Below are positions 8,325-17,366 of a stretch of 39,690 bases of DNA, in pieces; the stretch's first letter is position 1; every line of letters starts with the position of its first letter. A model generated the notes under the pieces. The model was not told the DNA's origin, ran no database searches, and saw nothing but the letters and a program-made list of their open reading frames with translations. Source of the stretch: Bacteroidales bacterium (lineage in GTDB: Bacteria > Bacteroidota > Bacteroidia > Bacteroidales > UBA932); the NCBI GenBank assembly GCA_024401865.1, contig JAKSKI010000008.1:1-39690 (forward strand), in the 5' to 3' direction. Position numbers and translations under genes: made by a program.

Positions 8325-8588
8325 AGCGCGGAGCCCGAGGTCAGGGGAGGCCTCATCGGCCGACTTCAGATCGGCCATTATTGCATCCAGCTTCTCATCC
8401 TTGACAACCGTAAGGATGGCGTGGTTGAGTTCGGGCCAGCCGTGGCTGCCCATATGGGGCCTTCCATTGAATCCTCCCTTGCCCTGTACATCCACCCACC
8501 TGGTATATCCGCGCTGATGGTTCCTGTCGAGCAGTTCGGCGATCTCTTCGTTGTATGCCTGGTTATAACTTATGAACAATGCTTTCAT
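8295..8588 (-). CDS. PII-like small protein associated with the RND transporter (PG0541-type)
   Basis: A 97-residue cytoplasmic protein with a probable PII/CutA-like ferredoxin fold. The order is MKALFISYN (strand 1), a helix, GYTRWVDVQGKG (strand 2), a short loop in place of the long PII T-loop, LNHAILTVV (strand 3), a second helix, and LRAFVWNIE (strand 4). PII proteins are trimeric sensors of nucleotides and small effectors; here the ligand is unknown. It is the last gene of the RND operon and overlaps the permease stop by 4 bp (ATGA), indicating translational coupling. It resembles the small protein encoded after the Porphyromonas XepCAB-type pump (PG0541); that family link is from memory. 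No uridylylated-tyrosine T-loop is visible. Confidence 0.75.
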   Translation of the reverse strand: MKALFISYNQAYNEEIAELLDRNHQRGYTRWVDVQGKGGFNGRPHMGSHGWPELNHAILTVVKDEKLDAIMADLKSADEASPDLGLRAFVWNIESIY

Positions 8589-11500
8589 TTCACTTGCTTT
8601 TTAAGACGTTTCTCCTGACGTGTGGCGAACACGCAATATACGGTAGGAATCAGCACCAGGGTGACAACCGTGGAGACCGTAAGTCCCCAGCACACCGTCA
8701 TACCGAGCGACCTCCACATCTCGGAACCCTCTCCCGTACCCACTGCCATAGGAAGCATACCGAGGACAGTGGTCAGAGTGGTCATAAGAATAGGACGGAG
8801 ACGGCTCTTTGCCGCAGTCACCGAAGCGTCAAGCACTCCCATTCCACGCTCGCGGCACAGAATGGTATAATCGATGAGCACGATACCGTTCTTCACCACT
8901 ATACCCAGCAATATCAGGATGCCGACCATTCCCATTGCGCCGAGAGCGGTACCAGTCACCCAGAATCCGAGCAACACGCCCACTGCGGCGAAAGGAACCG
9001 AGAACATAATGACGAACGGGGACACGAATGACTCGAATTGCGATGCCATGACCATATAGACGAGTATTACGATGAGCAGCATCAGCACGATGAGGTCCGA
9101 GAACATATCCTGCTGGTCCTCATAATCGCCGGCAATTTCGAGCGAAATGCCGGAAGGGATGTCCGTGCTTTCGATGATGGCGCGGGTATCAGCGACGGCA
9201 TCACTCAAAGCCACCTTGTCAGCCACGATGCCCGTAATTGTAATCAGTCTCTCGCGGTCCTTGCGCTCGATGGAAGGAGGAACCAGAGTCTCTATGACAT
9301 TGCCCAGCTCCTTCATCCTGACAGGCTTTCCGACAGAGTTGTAGACAACGATATTCTCCATATCTTCGAGGCTGGTGCGGAACTCGGGGGCATAACGTAC
9401 CCTGATGTCGTATTCCTCACCGTCTTCACGGTAGAATGACATGACCGAGCCGCTCATCGCAGCGCTGAATGCCGAACCTGCAGTGGTGGAGTTAAGTCCG
9501 TTGATGGCAAGTTTGGTACGGTCGAAGTCCATCTGGTACTCGGGAGTATACTCGTCACGGCTAAGCAGCACCTGGGTATAGGACGGCGTTTCCATCATCT
9601 TCGCCTGGAGAGCCTTGGCGACCATATCGGTCTCTTCGAACGAATAGCCGTAGACCTCCAGCTTGACGGATGAGGCTCCGCCCATCATCATTCCTCCGTC
9701 ACGCACGTTGGCCTTGCGGATTTCGGGATACTTCTTGAGCACATCCCTGACCACATCGGCTATCTCCGAAGATGTCCTCGTACGTGATGCGGGCCGGCCG
9801 ATGTTGATGTTGACCGACAGGATATGAGTACCGTTGGACTGAAGGTTAGCAAAGGTATTGTCCGTATCTGCCTGCCCGAAAGTATGGTTGTACACCCTGC
9901 ATTCGGGAATGGCGGCCATCAGTTCTTCCTGCAGTCTGTTGGCGAAATCGGCGGTCACGGCCTGGGCCGTTCCCATGGGAAGTTCGATTGTGGCCGTCAC
10001 CCTGTCGGAGTCTGCGTGGGGGAAGAGTTCGGTCTTGATGCTCGGAGCCAGCAGGACAACCGTAGCCAGAAATATTCCGAATGAGCTGAGTATGACCAAC
10101 TTGCGTCTCTTGGTGGCCCAGTGTATGATATGGGCGTAACCCCTGGATATCTTGTTGAGGAACTTGTCGATGGGGGTGAAGAACGCGTTATGCAGTTTGC
10201 CGTATTTCTCGTTGGGCTTGAGGAAAATGGAACAGAGCATAGGCACCAGGGTAAGTGCCGCGGTCGTGGACACGATCATGATGATGCTCACTATCCATCC
10301 CAGTTCCTTGAACATGATTCCCGCCATACCCTTTATCATAGTGAGGGGCAGGAACACGCAGAGCATGGTCAGGGTGGACGCTATTACGGAAATACCCACC
10401 TCGGATGTGCCGTGCACAGCAGCCTCCTTGGGCTTCTCTCCGCGGGACAGGTGCGTCGTGACATTCTCCAGCACCACTATGGCATCATCCACGACCATAC
10501 CTATCGCAATGGACAGTGCGGACATCGAAATGATGTTGAGAGTACTTTCTGTCGCGAACAGGTAAACCAGAGAGGCCAGCAGGGCTATAGGAATGGACAG
10601 TACGATGATGAAGGTGGACTTGAAGTTGCCCAGGAACACGAACACCACGAGCATGACGACCAGGAATGTGATGATGATGGTCTCAAGCAGAGTGTGTATG
10701 GTGTTGATGATTTCCTCCGAACCGTCGTAAACGGTAATTATCTCGATGTCGCTGGGAAGGGTCTTCTGAATCTTCTCGAGCTGTTTCTTGACGCTTCTGA
10801 TGACATTTACCGTATTGGCTCCCGTCTGTTTCTGGATAGTGATTCGGGCGGCACGTTCTCCATTGGTATAGGACTCCTGCTCCCTCTCCTCGGATCCGTC
10901 GGCTATGGTGGCCACGTCCCTCAGGTATATGGTCCTGCCGGCCACGGCGCCGATTACGATGTCCAGGAGTTCTGAAGGATCCGTGAACTCCTTCTGCACA
11001 CGGAGAGTATATGTTTCGGATCCTATGTCAATGTTGCCGGAAGGAAGGTTGCGGTTTTCGGCCGCTATTATCTGGGATATCGCCGCCACGCTCAGGTTGT
11101 ATGCCTGAAGCTTGTTGGGGTCGCAATACACCTTGATCTCTCTGGTTGGAGCGCCGCTTATGCTGACAGTTCCCACGCCGGAGATGCGTGCAAGAGGAGT
11201 CGCAAGCTTGTCGTCCAGGATTTTGTCAAGGCCCGGCGCACTCTCGTTCGCTGATGCGGAGAGCATCATGATGGGCATATCGTCCGCGCTGAACTTGAAG
11301 ATGACAGGCAGGGTGGCGCCGTCCGGAAGGACGGAATTGACCATATCCAGCTTGTCCCTGACATTGTTGGTGGCATCCTCGATATCGGTTCCGTATTCGA
11401 AGACCAGAGTGATGAGGCTGATGTTCTCCTTGCTGCGGGAGTTGAGTTCCTTAAGGTTCTCCACGCCGTTCAAGGCATTCTCCAGCACCTTGGTAAGGTT

Positions 11501-11683
11501 GGTCTCGATATCCGCAGCATTGGCGCCCGGGTATGAGGACATCACCATAATGGTGTTGGAATCGAACTCCGGGAACTGGGCGATGCTGGTTTTGACCAGT
11601 GAGAACACGCCGAATACCACGAACGCCATGAATACCAGCGCCGTGGTGACGGGGTGATTTACCGCTGTTCTGTATATGCTCAT
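8585..11683 (-). CDS. RND efflux permease (AcrB-type, pump 1)
   Basis: Inner-membrane proton-driven drug exporter of the hydrophobe/amphiphile efflux family. The 1032-residue length, the N-terminal helix with IYRTAVNHPVTTALVFMA, and the duplicated arrangement of a helix followed by a large periplasmic domain twice are as in AcrB. The proton-relay pair sits in GMVVDDAIVVLENV near residue 405. The porter domain has GVENLKELNSRSKENISLI. A second helix bundle (LIVLMLLIVILVYMVMASQFES) opens the C-terminal half. It overlaps the adaptor gene by 4 bp at its start and the PII-like gene by 4 bp at its end. The operon order (channel, adaptor, permease, PII-like) resembles the Porphyromonas xepCAB-type locus. 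The exported substrate is unknown. Confidence 0.93.
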   Translation of the reverse strand: MSIYRTAVNHPVTTALVFMAFVVFGVFSLVKTSIAQFPEFDSNTIMVMSSYPGANAADIETNLTKVLENALNGVENLKELNSRSKENISLITLVFEYGTDIEDATNNVRDKLDMVNSVLPDGATLPVIFKFSADDMPIMMLSASANESAPGLDKILDDKLATPLARISGVGTVSISGAPTREIKVYCDPNKLQAYNLSVAAISQIIAAENRNLPSGNIDIGSETYTLRVQKEFTDPSELLDIVIGAVAGRTIYLRDVATIADGSEEREQESYTNGERAARITIQKQTGANTVNVIRSVKKQLEKIQKTLPSDIEIITVYDGSEEIINTIHTLLETIIITFLVVMLVVFVFLGNFKSTFIIVLSIPIALLASLVYLFATESTLNIISMSALSIAIGMVVDDAIVVLENVTTHLSRGEKPKEAAVHGTSEVGISVIASTLTMLCVFLPLTMIKGMAGIMFKELGWIVSIIMIVSTTAALTLVPMLCSIFLKPNEKYGKLHNAFFTPIDKFLNKISRGYAHIIHWATKRRKLVILSSFGIFLATVVLLAPSIKTELFPHADSDRVTATIELPMGTAQAVTADFANRLQEELMAAIPECRVYNHTFGQADTDNTFANLQSNGTHILSVNINIGRPASRTRTSSEIADVVRDVLKKYPEIRKANVRDGGMMMGGASSVKLEVYGYSFEETDMVAKALQAKMMETPSYTQVLLSRDEYTPEYQMDFDRTKLAINGLNSTTAGSAFSAAMSGSVMSFYREDGEEYDIRVRYAPEFRTSLEDMENIVVYNSVGKPVRMKELGNVIETLVPPSIERKDRERLITITGIVADKVALSDAVADTRAIIESTDIPSGISLEIAGDYEDQQDMFSDLIVLMLLIVILVYMVMASQFESFVSPFVIMFSVPFAAVGVLLGFWVTGTALGAMGMVGILILLGIVVKNGIVLIDYTILCRERGMGVLDASVTAAKSRLRPILMTTLTTVLGMLPMAVGTGEGSEMWRSLGMTVCWGLTVSTVVTLVLIPTVYCVFATRQEKRLKKQVK

Positions 11684-12696
11684 TGCTTGACCTCCACCTT
11701 AACGCCGGACTTGAGTACCGCCTGTCCCTTGACAACGATGGTTTCTCCGCCTTCAAGACCGGACAGAATCTCATATTTGCTGTCATAGTGACGGCCCAGG
11801 GTGACGTTCTTCAGAGTGGCCACATTGTCCTCTCCCAGCACGAACACCGAACGCAGGCCCGAGCCCTGGAGCTTGACCACAGCGTCATCGGGTACGACCA
11901 CATTGAACGTGTCGCCGAAGTTTATCTTGACCCTGGCGTACATACCGGGGCGCAGCGCCCTGTTCTCATTGGACACCTGGACCTCAACGTAGAACGTATG
12001 TGTTGCGGCATCCATTGTAGGGTGGAGACGGACAACGGAACCCACGAAATTCCTTTCGGGAAGAGCGTCAACCGTGAGATTGACCCTGTCTCCTCTCTTG
12101 ACCTTGGTATAGTCGGACTCCGACACCGGCACAAGTATCTTGACAGGGGTTATCTGCTGGACGGTGAATATGGGCTGAGCCATGGAATACATATCCCCCT
12201 TGTCATAATTGCGGGCGGTGATGACACCGTTCACGGGACTCTTGAGGATAGTATTCTCGTAGATGTTGTCATAGCTGGACTTGCTGACGTTATAGGAGAG
12301 CTGCATGGATTCGAAGTCGGACTGGGACACACCGCCTTCAAGGTAAAGTTGCTCGAGTCTCTGGAATTCGTCCTCGGCATTCTTGAGCTTGAGACCTGCC
12401 TGGTCCAACTGGAGCCTGTCCATCTCGGCAAGCACCTGACCCACAGTGACGAAATCGCCCACCTCCACGTTGATTTCGTGGATACGGGCAGCCGTCTGGG
12501 GCGCGATATTGTTGACTACGTATGCCTGAATGGTTGCCGAATAGACCTGGTCCTGGGGGACAGACTGCTTGGATACGGTCATTACCTCCACAATGGGTGC
12601 CGACTGGTCTGAAACGAATGTCGTCTGTTGCTGTTCAGTCTTGGGCGCGCAGCCTGCAAGCAAGATAAGGGCTGCCGCAATGATTGTCTTCTTCAT
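11680..12696 (-). CDS. RND periplasmic adaptor lipoprotein (pump 1)
   Basis: Membrane-fusion protein linking the inner-membrane permease to the outer-membrane channel. The lipoprotein signal MKKTIIAAALILLAGC gives Cys16. A lipoyl-like half-motif near residue 75 (VNVEVGDFVTVGQVLAEMD) is followed by a coiled-coil hairpin (LKLKNAEDEFQRLEQLYLEGG) and the returning lipoyl half with LKSPVNGVITARN. Beta-barrel and membrane-proximal domains complete the 338 residues. It has a 4 bp overlap with the permease and lies 13 bp after the TolC-like gene, all in one transcription unit. Confidence 0.92.
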   Translation of the reverse strand: MKKTIIAAALILLAGCAPKTEQQQTTFVSDQSAPIVEVMTVSKQSVPQDQVYSATIQAYVVNNIAPQTAARIHEINVEVGDFVTVGQVLAEMDRLQLDQAGLKLKNAEDEFQRLEQLYLEGGVSQSDFESMQLSYNVSKSSYDNIYENTILKSPVNGVITARNYDKGDMYSMAQPIFTVQQITPVKILVPVSESDYTKVKRGDRVNLTVDALPERNFVGSVVRLHPTMDAATHTFYVEVQVSNENRALRPGMYARVKINFGDTFNVVVPDDAVVKLQGSGLRSVFVLGEDNVATLKNVTLGRHYDSKYEILSGLEGGETIVVKGQAVLKSGVKVEVKQ

Positions 12697-12709
12697 ATTA
12701 TGTAGATTA

Positions 12710-14134
12710 TTATTCGATGAAATCCGCTCCGAGCATCTGCTCCAGATCCGCCTTGGCGGTCAGGAATGAATACACGGCCTGAGAAACGGTCAACTGGCTC
12801 TGTACAAGTGCCAGCTGAGCCTGGTTGAGATCTGTCAGGGTGCTGCGTCCGACGGCGTAGGATTTGGCCGCGATGTCATAGGCTTTCTTGGCAGTCTCCA
12901 CGGAATACTGTGAGTAGGTATAGTTCTTGACGGCTGTCTCCATCGTATTGAGATCCTGGCGTATGGCCACACGGAGCTGGCGCTCGGTGTTCTCCCTCTG
13001 GATTTCAAGTTCGGTGGCCTGAACCCTCGCCTGACGCACATTGTTGAGGCGTTTGCCTCCGGAGAATATCGGGATGTTCAGGCTCAGCCCCACGAACGAA
13101 TAGGGAGACCATTTGTACTCGCTGAACTTGAAATCGTTGGTCATTGCGTTCAGGCTGTATGAGAATGCAAGAGCCAGCGAAGGAATATATGCATACTGCT
13201 GGAGTTTGACGTTGTCGGAGAGTTCTTCGGCCTGGATGGCAAGCTGCTTGAGAGTGCTGTTGTCCACCAGCGACAGATCGTTGAAATCCCTTATCTGGCC
13301 GCCCATATTTTCCGAATAATCCATCAGCGAACCCGCGATGTCGATATTCATATCCAGGTTGACGCCCATCACTGCCTTGAGCTGCCATAGGGCGATGATT
13401 ACCGCATTCTCAGCATCATAGACGTTTGGAATGGCATTGGCGAGCGTGGTCTTGGCCCTGGTATAGTCGAGTTCGGAAGCCTTGCCCGAATTGTAGAGCT
13501 TCTGAGTCTGTTCACAATTCTGCCTTGCATTCTCATAAACCTCCTTGTAAACCTTGAAGGACTCCTTGGCAAGCAGTATCGCGTAATAGGTATTCTTGAT
13601 CTGGGTGACTGTCTCCAGACGGCTGCCACGTGCCTTTTCGACCGCGAGCTCGACATCCTCTCCCGAAATCTTAAGACTCTTCCAAAGCTGGGCGTTGACA
13701 AGCGGCATGGATGCGGAGATGCCCGCGCTCCAGGTATTCCAGCGTCCTACGGATATGCCTTCGTTGGACGATTCGCCGGAACTCTGCGCTGCCAGGTCAA
13801 ACGGATTGGGGAGATCGGGATGCTGTTTGTACAGGGGGTCTACGATAGGCTTCATCATCCCGGCCACGTCGAATCCTCCGTCCATATACATAACCTGCTT
13901 CTTGATGGTGCGCTGATAAGAGCCGCTTCCGTCTATCTGAGGGAAAAGGGCGGCATAGGTGCCCTTCTTCGCATACTCCGACCTTTCTATTTCCTTGTCG
14001 GCCACCCGGACTGCAGCATTCTCACTCAAAGCAATCCTTATGGCATCTTCCAAAGTCAGAACGGTAACCGAAGTGTCCGCCTCCGTCTGAGGGGCGACAG
14101 CCGCGACGGCTGCCAAAATCATCAATCCTGTCAT
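12710..14134 (-). CDS. TolC-family outer-membrane efflux channel (pump 1)
   Basis: Outer-membrane exit duct for pump 1. The 474-residue protein has the duplicated TolC arrangement of long alternating helices, ending with AVYSFLTAKADLEQMLG, and internal segments such as LEDAIRIALSENAAVRVADKEIE that open each repeat. The N-terminus MTGLMILAAVAAVAPQTEA is hydrophobic and probably a signal peptide, but lacks the usual lysine or arginine; an in-frame stop 13 bp upstream rules out a longer start. It is the first gene of the operon and diverges from lgt across a 118 bp gap. Confidence 0.9.
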   Translation of the reverse strand: MTGLMILAAVAAVAPQTEADTSVTVLTLEDAIRIALSENAAVRVADKEIERSEYAKKGTYAALFPQIDGSGSYQRTIKKQVMYMDGGFDVAGMMKPIVDPLYKQHPDLPNPFDLAAQSSGESSNEGISVGRWNTWSAGISASMPLVNAQLWKSLKISGEDVELAVEKARGSRLETVTQIKNTYYAILLAKESFKVYKEVYENARQNCEQTQKLYNSGKASELDYTRAKTTLANAIPNVYDAENAVIIALWQLKAVMGVNLDMNIDIAGSLMDYSENMGGQIRDFNDLSLVDNSTLKQLAIQAEELSDNVKLQQYAYIPSLALAFSYSLNAMTNDFKFSEYKWSPYSFVGLSLNIPIFSGGKRLNNVRQARVQATELEIQRENTERQLRVAIRQDLNTMETAVKNYTYSQYSVETAKKAYDIAAKSYAVGRSTLTDLNQAQLALVQSQLTVSQAVYSFLTAKADLEQMLGADFIE

Positions 14135-14203
14135 ATCTTCGCTTCTTTAGTAGGGAAAGTTATTAGATGCAAAAATCAGGCCACCATCTCCCCAAAAAGG
14201 CCA

Positions 14204-14211
14204 CAAAAATA
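14204..14211 (-). promoter_or_regulatory. Candidate -7 promoter element for the pump 1 operon
   Basis: TATTTTTG on the minus strand matches TAnnTTTG and lies about 70 bp before the TolC start codon. No well-spaced TTTG -33 element is visible, and the region is A-rich, so chance matches are possible. Confidence 0.35.
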
Positions 14212-14223
14212 ATCAAATTTTAT

Positions 14224-14231
14224 TACATTTG
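14224..14231 (+). promoter_or_regulatory. Candidate -7 promoter element for lgt
   Basis: TACATTTG on the plus strand fits TAnnTTTG and ends 21 bp before the lgt ATG. A -33 TTTG is not evident. It lies only 12 bp from the opposing candidate element for the pump 1 operon. Confidence 0.45.
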
Positions 14232-14252
14232 TGCCGGATCAAACCGACAAGT

Positions 14253-15110
14253 ATGATAGAATATCTGTTCATTCACTGGCACGTCGACCCCGTATTGTTC
14301 AGCATAGGCCGGCTCGACATCAGATGGTACTCCCTGCTGTTCATAGCCGGATTTATTCTGGGATGGTATATCTTCCGCTGGTTCTTCCGCCGCGAAGGCG
14401 TGTCTGAAACGCTTCTCGACCCCTTGCTTTACACTCTTCTGATTGCTACCATCGTGGGCTCCAGACTCGGCCACTGTCTCTTCTATCAGCCGGACTACTA
14501 TCTGGGTTCCTGGCAGGGCTTTCTGGAGATATTCCAGCCCTGGAAGGGAGGTCTGGCCAGCCACGGCGGCGCAATAGGTCTGCTTCTTGGGATGTGGTGG
14601 TTCACAAACCATTATGGCAAGAAGCACCATTTCGACTTCCTATGGATAATGGACCATCTGTGCATCGCGGTGGCATTCGCGGGATGCTTCATACGGCTCG
14701 GCAACCTGTTCAACTCCGAGATTTACGGAGACGTGACTTCTCTCCCCTGGGGCATCATATTCGACCGCAACTCAGAGACCGAGCCCAAGCATCCCACCCA
14801 ACTGTACGAAGCCCTGTCATATCTGATTCTGGGTATCATCATGATACTCCTCTACCGGGACAGGCTGGACAAGACCTACAGAGGGTTTTTCTTCGGTCTG
14901 TTCCTTGTCGGATGCTTCGGTATGCGGTTCATCATCGAATTCATCAAGGAGCCTCAGGTCGGATTCGAGCAGAATATGGCACTGGATATGGGCCAGTTGC
15001 TCTCTATCCCCTTCATTATGACAGGCATTGCCCTTCTGGTCTGGTCCCACAAGACGAAAAAGCCGGCTGCAATAGAGCATCCGGCCTCTTCTTCGAAGAA
15101 AAAATCCTGA
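14253..15110 (+). CDS. lgt: Prolipoprotein diacylglyceryl transferase
   Basis: Transfers a diacylglyceryl group from phosphatidylglycerol to the lipobox cysteine of prelipoproteins in the inner membrane. About seven hydrophobic segments are visible. Signature residues are present: SHGG with His104 (equivalent to His103 of E. coli), RLGNLFNSEIYG beginning at Arg148 (E. coli Arg143 loop), HPTQLYE, and GMRFIIEFIKEPQ with the late essential arginine. The start is ATG 14253 (MIEYLFIHWHVDP); an upstream TTG would only add eight unlikely residues. The 285-residue length is normal. The tail is lysine-rich (SSSKKKS). It converges with pgk, leaving a gap of only 2 bp. Confidence 0.96.
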   Translation: MIEYLFIHWHVDPVLFSIGRLDIRWYSLLFIAGFILGWYIFRWFFRREGVSETLLDPLLYTLLIATIVGSRLGHCLFYQPDYYLGSWQGFLEIFQPWKGGLASHGGAIGLLLGMWWFTNHYGKKHHFDFLWIMDHLCIAVAFAGCFIRLGNLFNSEIYGDVTSLPWGIIFDRNSETEPKHPTQLYEALSYLILGIIMILLYRDRLDKTYRGFFFGLFLVGCFGMRFIIEFIKEPQVGFEQNMALDMGQLLSIPFIMTGIALLVWSHKTKKPAAIEHPASSSKKKS

Positions 15111-15112
15111 TA

Positions 15113-16366
15113 TTATTCGCGGACTGCGGCGATACCGGGGAGGTCCTTGCCTTCGAGGGCCTCGAGCATTGCGCCACCGCCTGTGCTGACATAGCTGACC
15201 TTGTCGGCGAATCCCATACGGGTCACGGCTGCCACTGAGTCGCCTCCGCCGACGAGGGTATATGCGCCCTTCCCGGTAGCCTCGGCAAGATCCCTGGCAA
15301 TGGTGAGGGTTCCGTTGGCAAAAGCGGACATCTCGAACACACCCACGGGGCCGTTCCAAAGGACGGTCTTGGATGACAGGATTACATCTTTCCAGACGGC
15401 GAGAGACTCGGGACCGGCATCCATTCCCTCCCATCCGTCAGGGATTTCGCTGGAAGGAACCAGCTGTGTCCTGGCTTCGTTGGAGAATTCGTCCGCAACG
15501 AGAGTCTGCTTGGAAAGATAGATGTTGACGCCCTTCTCCTCGGCCTTGGCAAGAATCTCAAGAGCCTGAGGGATGAGTTCATCCTCGTGGAGGGAGTTGC
15601 CTATCCTGCCGCCCTGAGCCTTGACGAAGGTATATCCCATACCGCCGCCGATAATGAGGTTGTCCACCTTCTCGAGCATATTCTCGAGCACAGCGAGCTT
15701 TGATGAGACCTTCGAACCGCCGATGATGGCAGTGAAAGGATGCTGGGCGTTCTTCAGGACATTGTCGATAGCCTTGATCTCACCTTCCATAAGGTATCCG
15801 AACATCTTGTCGTCGGGGAAGTAAGAGGCTATGAGCGCGGTTGAACCGTGAGCGCGGTGAGCGGTGCCGAAAGCGTCGTTGATGTAGCAGTCGGCGTAAG
15901 AGGCAAGGGTCTTCACGAACTCCTTCTGACTTGCCTTGACGGCAGCCTTGGCAGCCTTCTTCTCGTCATCGGAAGCGTCTTCGGCGAGTCCGCGGGGCTT
16001 GCCCTCCTCTTCTGCATAGAAACGAAGATTCTCGAGAAGCAGAGCCTCTCCGGGCTTGAGGGCTGCGGCCTGGGCCTGGGCCTTCTGGCAGTCATCTGCG
16101 AACTGAACGGGAACTCCGAGACACTCGGACACGTGGTCCACGATATGCCTGAGAGAGAACTTGTCTTCAACCTTCTTGGGACGGCCAAGATGTGACATGA
16201 TGATTACCGAACCACCACCGGCGAGAACCTTCTTGAGGGTAGGCATGGCCCTGCGGATGCGGGTGTCGTCAGTGATTTCGAATTTGTCGTTGAGAGGGAC
16301 GTTGAAATCAACGCGGACGATGGCCCTCTTGCCGTTAAAATCGTAAGAATCGATGTTCTGTTGCAT
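15113..16366 (-). CDS. pgk: Phosphoglycerate kinase
   Basis: Glycolytic enzyme that makes ATP from 1,3-bisphosphoglycerate. Length of 417 residues is typical. Conserved elements are VRVDFNVPL near residue 20 (phosphoglycerate binding), MSHLGRPK near residue 60, [20 protein letters not shown], and the C-terminal [11 protein letters not shown] nucleotide-binding loop. It is a single-gene unit, divergent from the methyltransferase gene at 16434, with promoter match TAACTTTG at 16398-16405, and convergent with lgt. Confidence 0.98.
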   Translation of the reverse strand: MQQNIDSYDFNGKRAIVRVDFNVPLNDKFEITDDTRIRRAMPTLKKVLAGGGSVIIMSHLGRPKKVEDKFSLRHIVDHVSECLGVPVQFADDCQKAQAQAAALKPGEALLLENLRFYAEEEGKPRGLAEDASDDEKKAAKAAVKASQKEFVKTLASYADCYINDAFGTAHRAHGSTALIASYFPDDKMFGYLMEGEIKAIDNVLKNAQHPFTAIIGGSKVSSKLAVLENMLEKVDNLIIGGGMGYTFVKAQGGRIGNSLHEDELIPQALEILAKAEEKGVNIYLSKQTLVADEFSNEARTQLVPSSEIPDGWEGMDAGPESLAVWKDVILSSKTVLWNGPVGVFEMSAFANGTLTIARDLAEATGKGAYTLVGGGDSVAAVTRMGFADKVSYVSTGGGAMLEALEGKDLPGIAAVRE

Positions 16367-16393
16367 AATATTGGGTTAAAATGATTTTTCAAG

Positions 16394-16426
16394 TCTGCAA
16401 AGTTAACAATTTATTCAATATCTTTG
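16394..16426 (+). promoter_or_regulatory. Candidate promoter for the RlmI/K-like methyltransferase
   Basis: TCTG (16394-16397) - 21 bp - TATCTTTG (16419-16426) matches the Bacteroidota promoter pattern with one mismatch in the -33 element. The ATG is 7 bp downstream, so a very short leader is expected. The -33 end abuts and its spacer contains the pgk -7 element on the other strand. Confidence 0.55.
16398..16405 (-). promoter_or_regulatory. Candidate -7 promoter element for pgk
   Basis: TAACTTTG on the minus strand is a perfect TAnnTTTG match 31 bp from the pgk ATG. The sequence at the expected -33 position (about 16426-16429) matches TTTG poorly. Confidence 0.5.
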
Positions 16427-16433
16427 TAAGGTT

Positions 16434-17366
16434 ATGACAGAGTATCCATCCGAAACCTGGAAAGATTACGAACTGCTGGACAGCGGCAACGGCGAAAAGC
16501 TGGAGCGTTACGGCGCTTACGTGCTCCGCAGGCCCGAACCCAAGGCGCTGTGGACACCTTCTATGAGCGACTCCGAGTGGAGAAGACTTGCGCATACGAG
16601 TTTCACTCCGGGTGCCGGATTCGGCAAGGCGGGCAAGGAGGACAGCGGAACCTGGAACCGTCTCCGCAAGATGGATGACCAGTGGTATATACGCTACCGC
16701 TGCGAAGGGGGCGCGGATTTCAACCTCAGACTCGGACTCACGTCGTTCAAGCACGTGGGAGTTTTCCCCGAGCAGGCGCCCAACTGGGATTTCATCCACC
16801 GTCAGACATCACTGCTCGCATCTTCAGGCGAGGGAGACTCAAGGCCACGTGTCCTCAACCTTTTCGCCTATACGGGAGCAGCCTCCCTGGCGGCCAGATC
16901 TGCGGGAGCTGACGTCACGCATCTGGATTCCGTACGGCAGGTCGTGACCTGGGCCAGAGGCAATATGGAAGCCAGCGGCCTGGACGGCATCAGATGGGTG
17001 GTGGAGGATGCGATGAAATTCGCTGTGCGCGAGTCCCGCAGGGGCAAGTTCTATGACGGAATCATACTCGATCCCCCCGCATACGGACACGGACCGGACG
17101 GAGAGAAATGGAAACTCGACGAGTGCCTTTTCGAAATGCTCCGCACCGTTTCTTCAATTCTCAAGCCCGAGCATTCGTTCCTGGTACTCAATCTCTATTC
17201 CAACGGTTTCTCCCCCGCGTTGGGGGAAACGGTGGTACGGGAGGCGTTCGGCCTCGATGCCGGAATGCCGGATGGCTCATACAAACTCGAAAGCGGGGAA
17301 CTCGCCCTCAATGACAGATTCGGCAAAGTCCTCCCGCTCTCGGTTGTAATCAGCCTGACCCGCTAA
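16434..17366 (+). CDS. Class I SAM-dependent methyltransferase, RlmI/RlmK-like
   Basis: Probable RNA methyltransferase related to the 23S rRNA m5C/m7G enzymes RlmI and RlmK. The catalytic domain has motif I as VLNLFAYTGAASLAA near residue 140 with the acidic strand-2 end in THLDSV, and motif IV as ILDPPAYG near residue 207, a form typical of RNA and protein N- or C-methylating enzymes. The N-terminal 110 residues carry small beta segments but I do not see a full PUA domain, so exact substrate is uncertain. The length of 310 residues is shorter than RlmI. The stop codon overlaps that of the DUF2723 gene tail-to-tail by 4 bp. Confidence 0.83.
   Translation: MTEYPSETWKDYELLDSGNGEKLERYGAYVLRRPEPKALWTPSMSDSEWRRLAHTSFTPGAGFGKAGKEDSGTWNRLRKMDDQWYIRYRCEGGADFNLRLGLTSFKHVGVFPEQAPNWDFIHRQTSLLASSGEGDSRPRVLNLFAYTGAASLAARSAGADVTHLDSVRQVVTWARGNMEASGLDGIRWVVEDAMKFAVRESRRGKFYDGIILDPPAYGHGPDGEKWKLDECLFEMLRTVSSILKPEHSFLVLNLYSNGFSPALGETVVREAFGLDAGMPDGSYKLESGELALNDRFGKVLPLSVVISLTR

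Noticed and set aside
7352..8404. A 350-codon open frame on the plus strand opposite the barrel protein, trxA and the PII-like gene
   Set aside because: It crosses three genes with strong evidence on the other strand, including the thioredoxin active site, and has no motif of its own.
15089..15100. Palindrome TTCTTCGAAGAA at the end of lgt, as a terminator
   Set aside because: The stem is only about four pairs once a loop is allowed, is A/T-rich, and is explained by serine and lysine codons; I do not regard it as a terminator.
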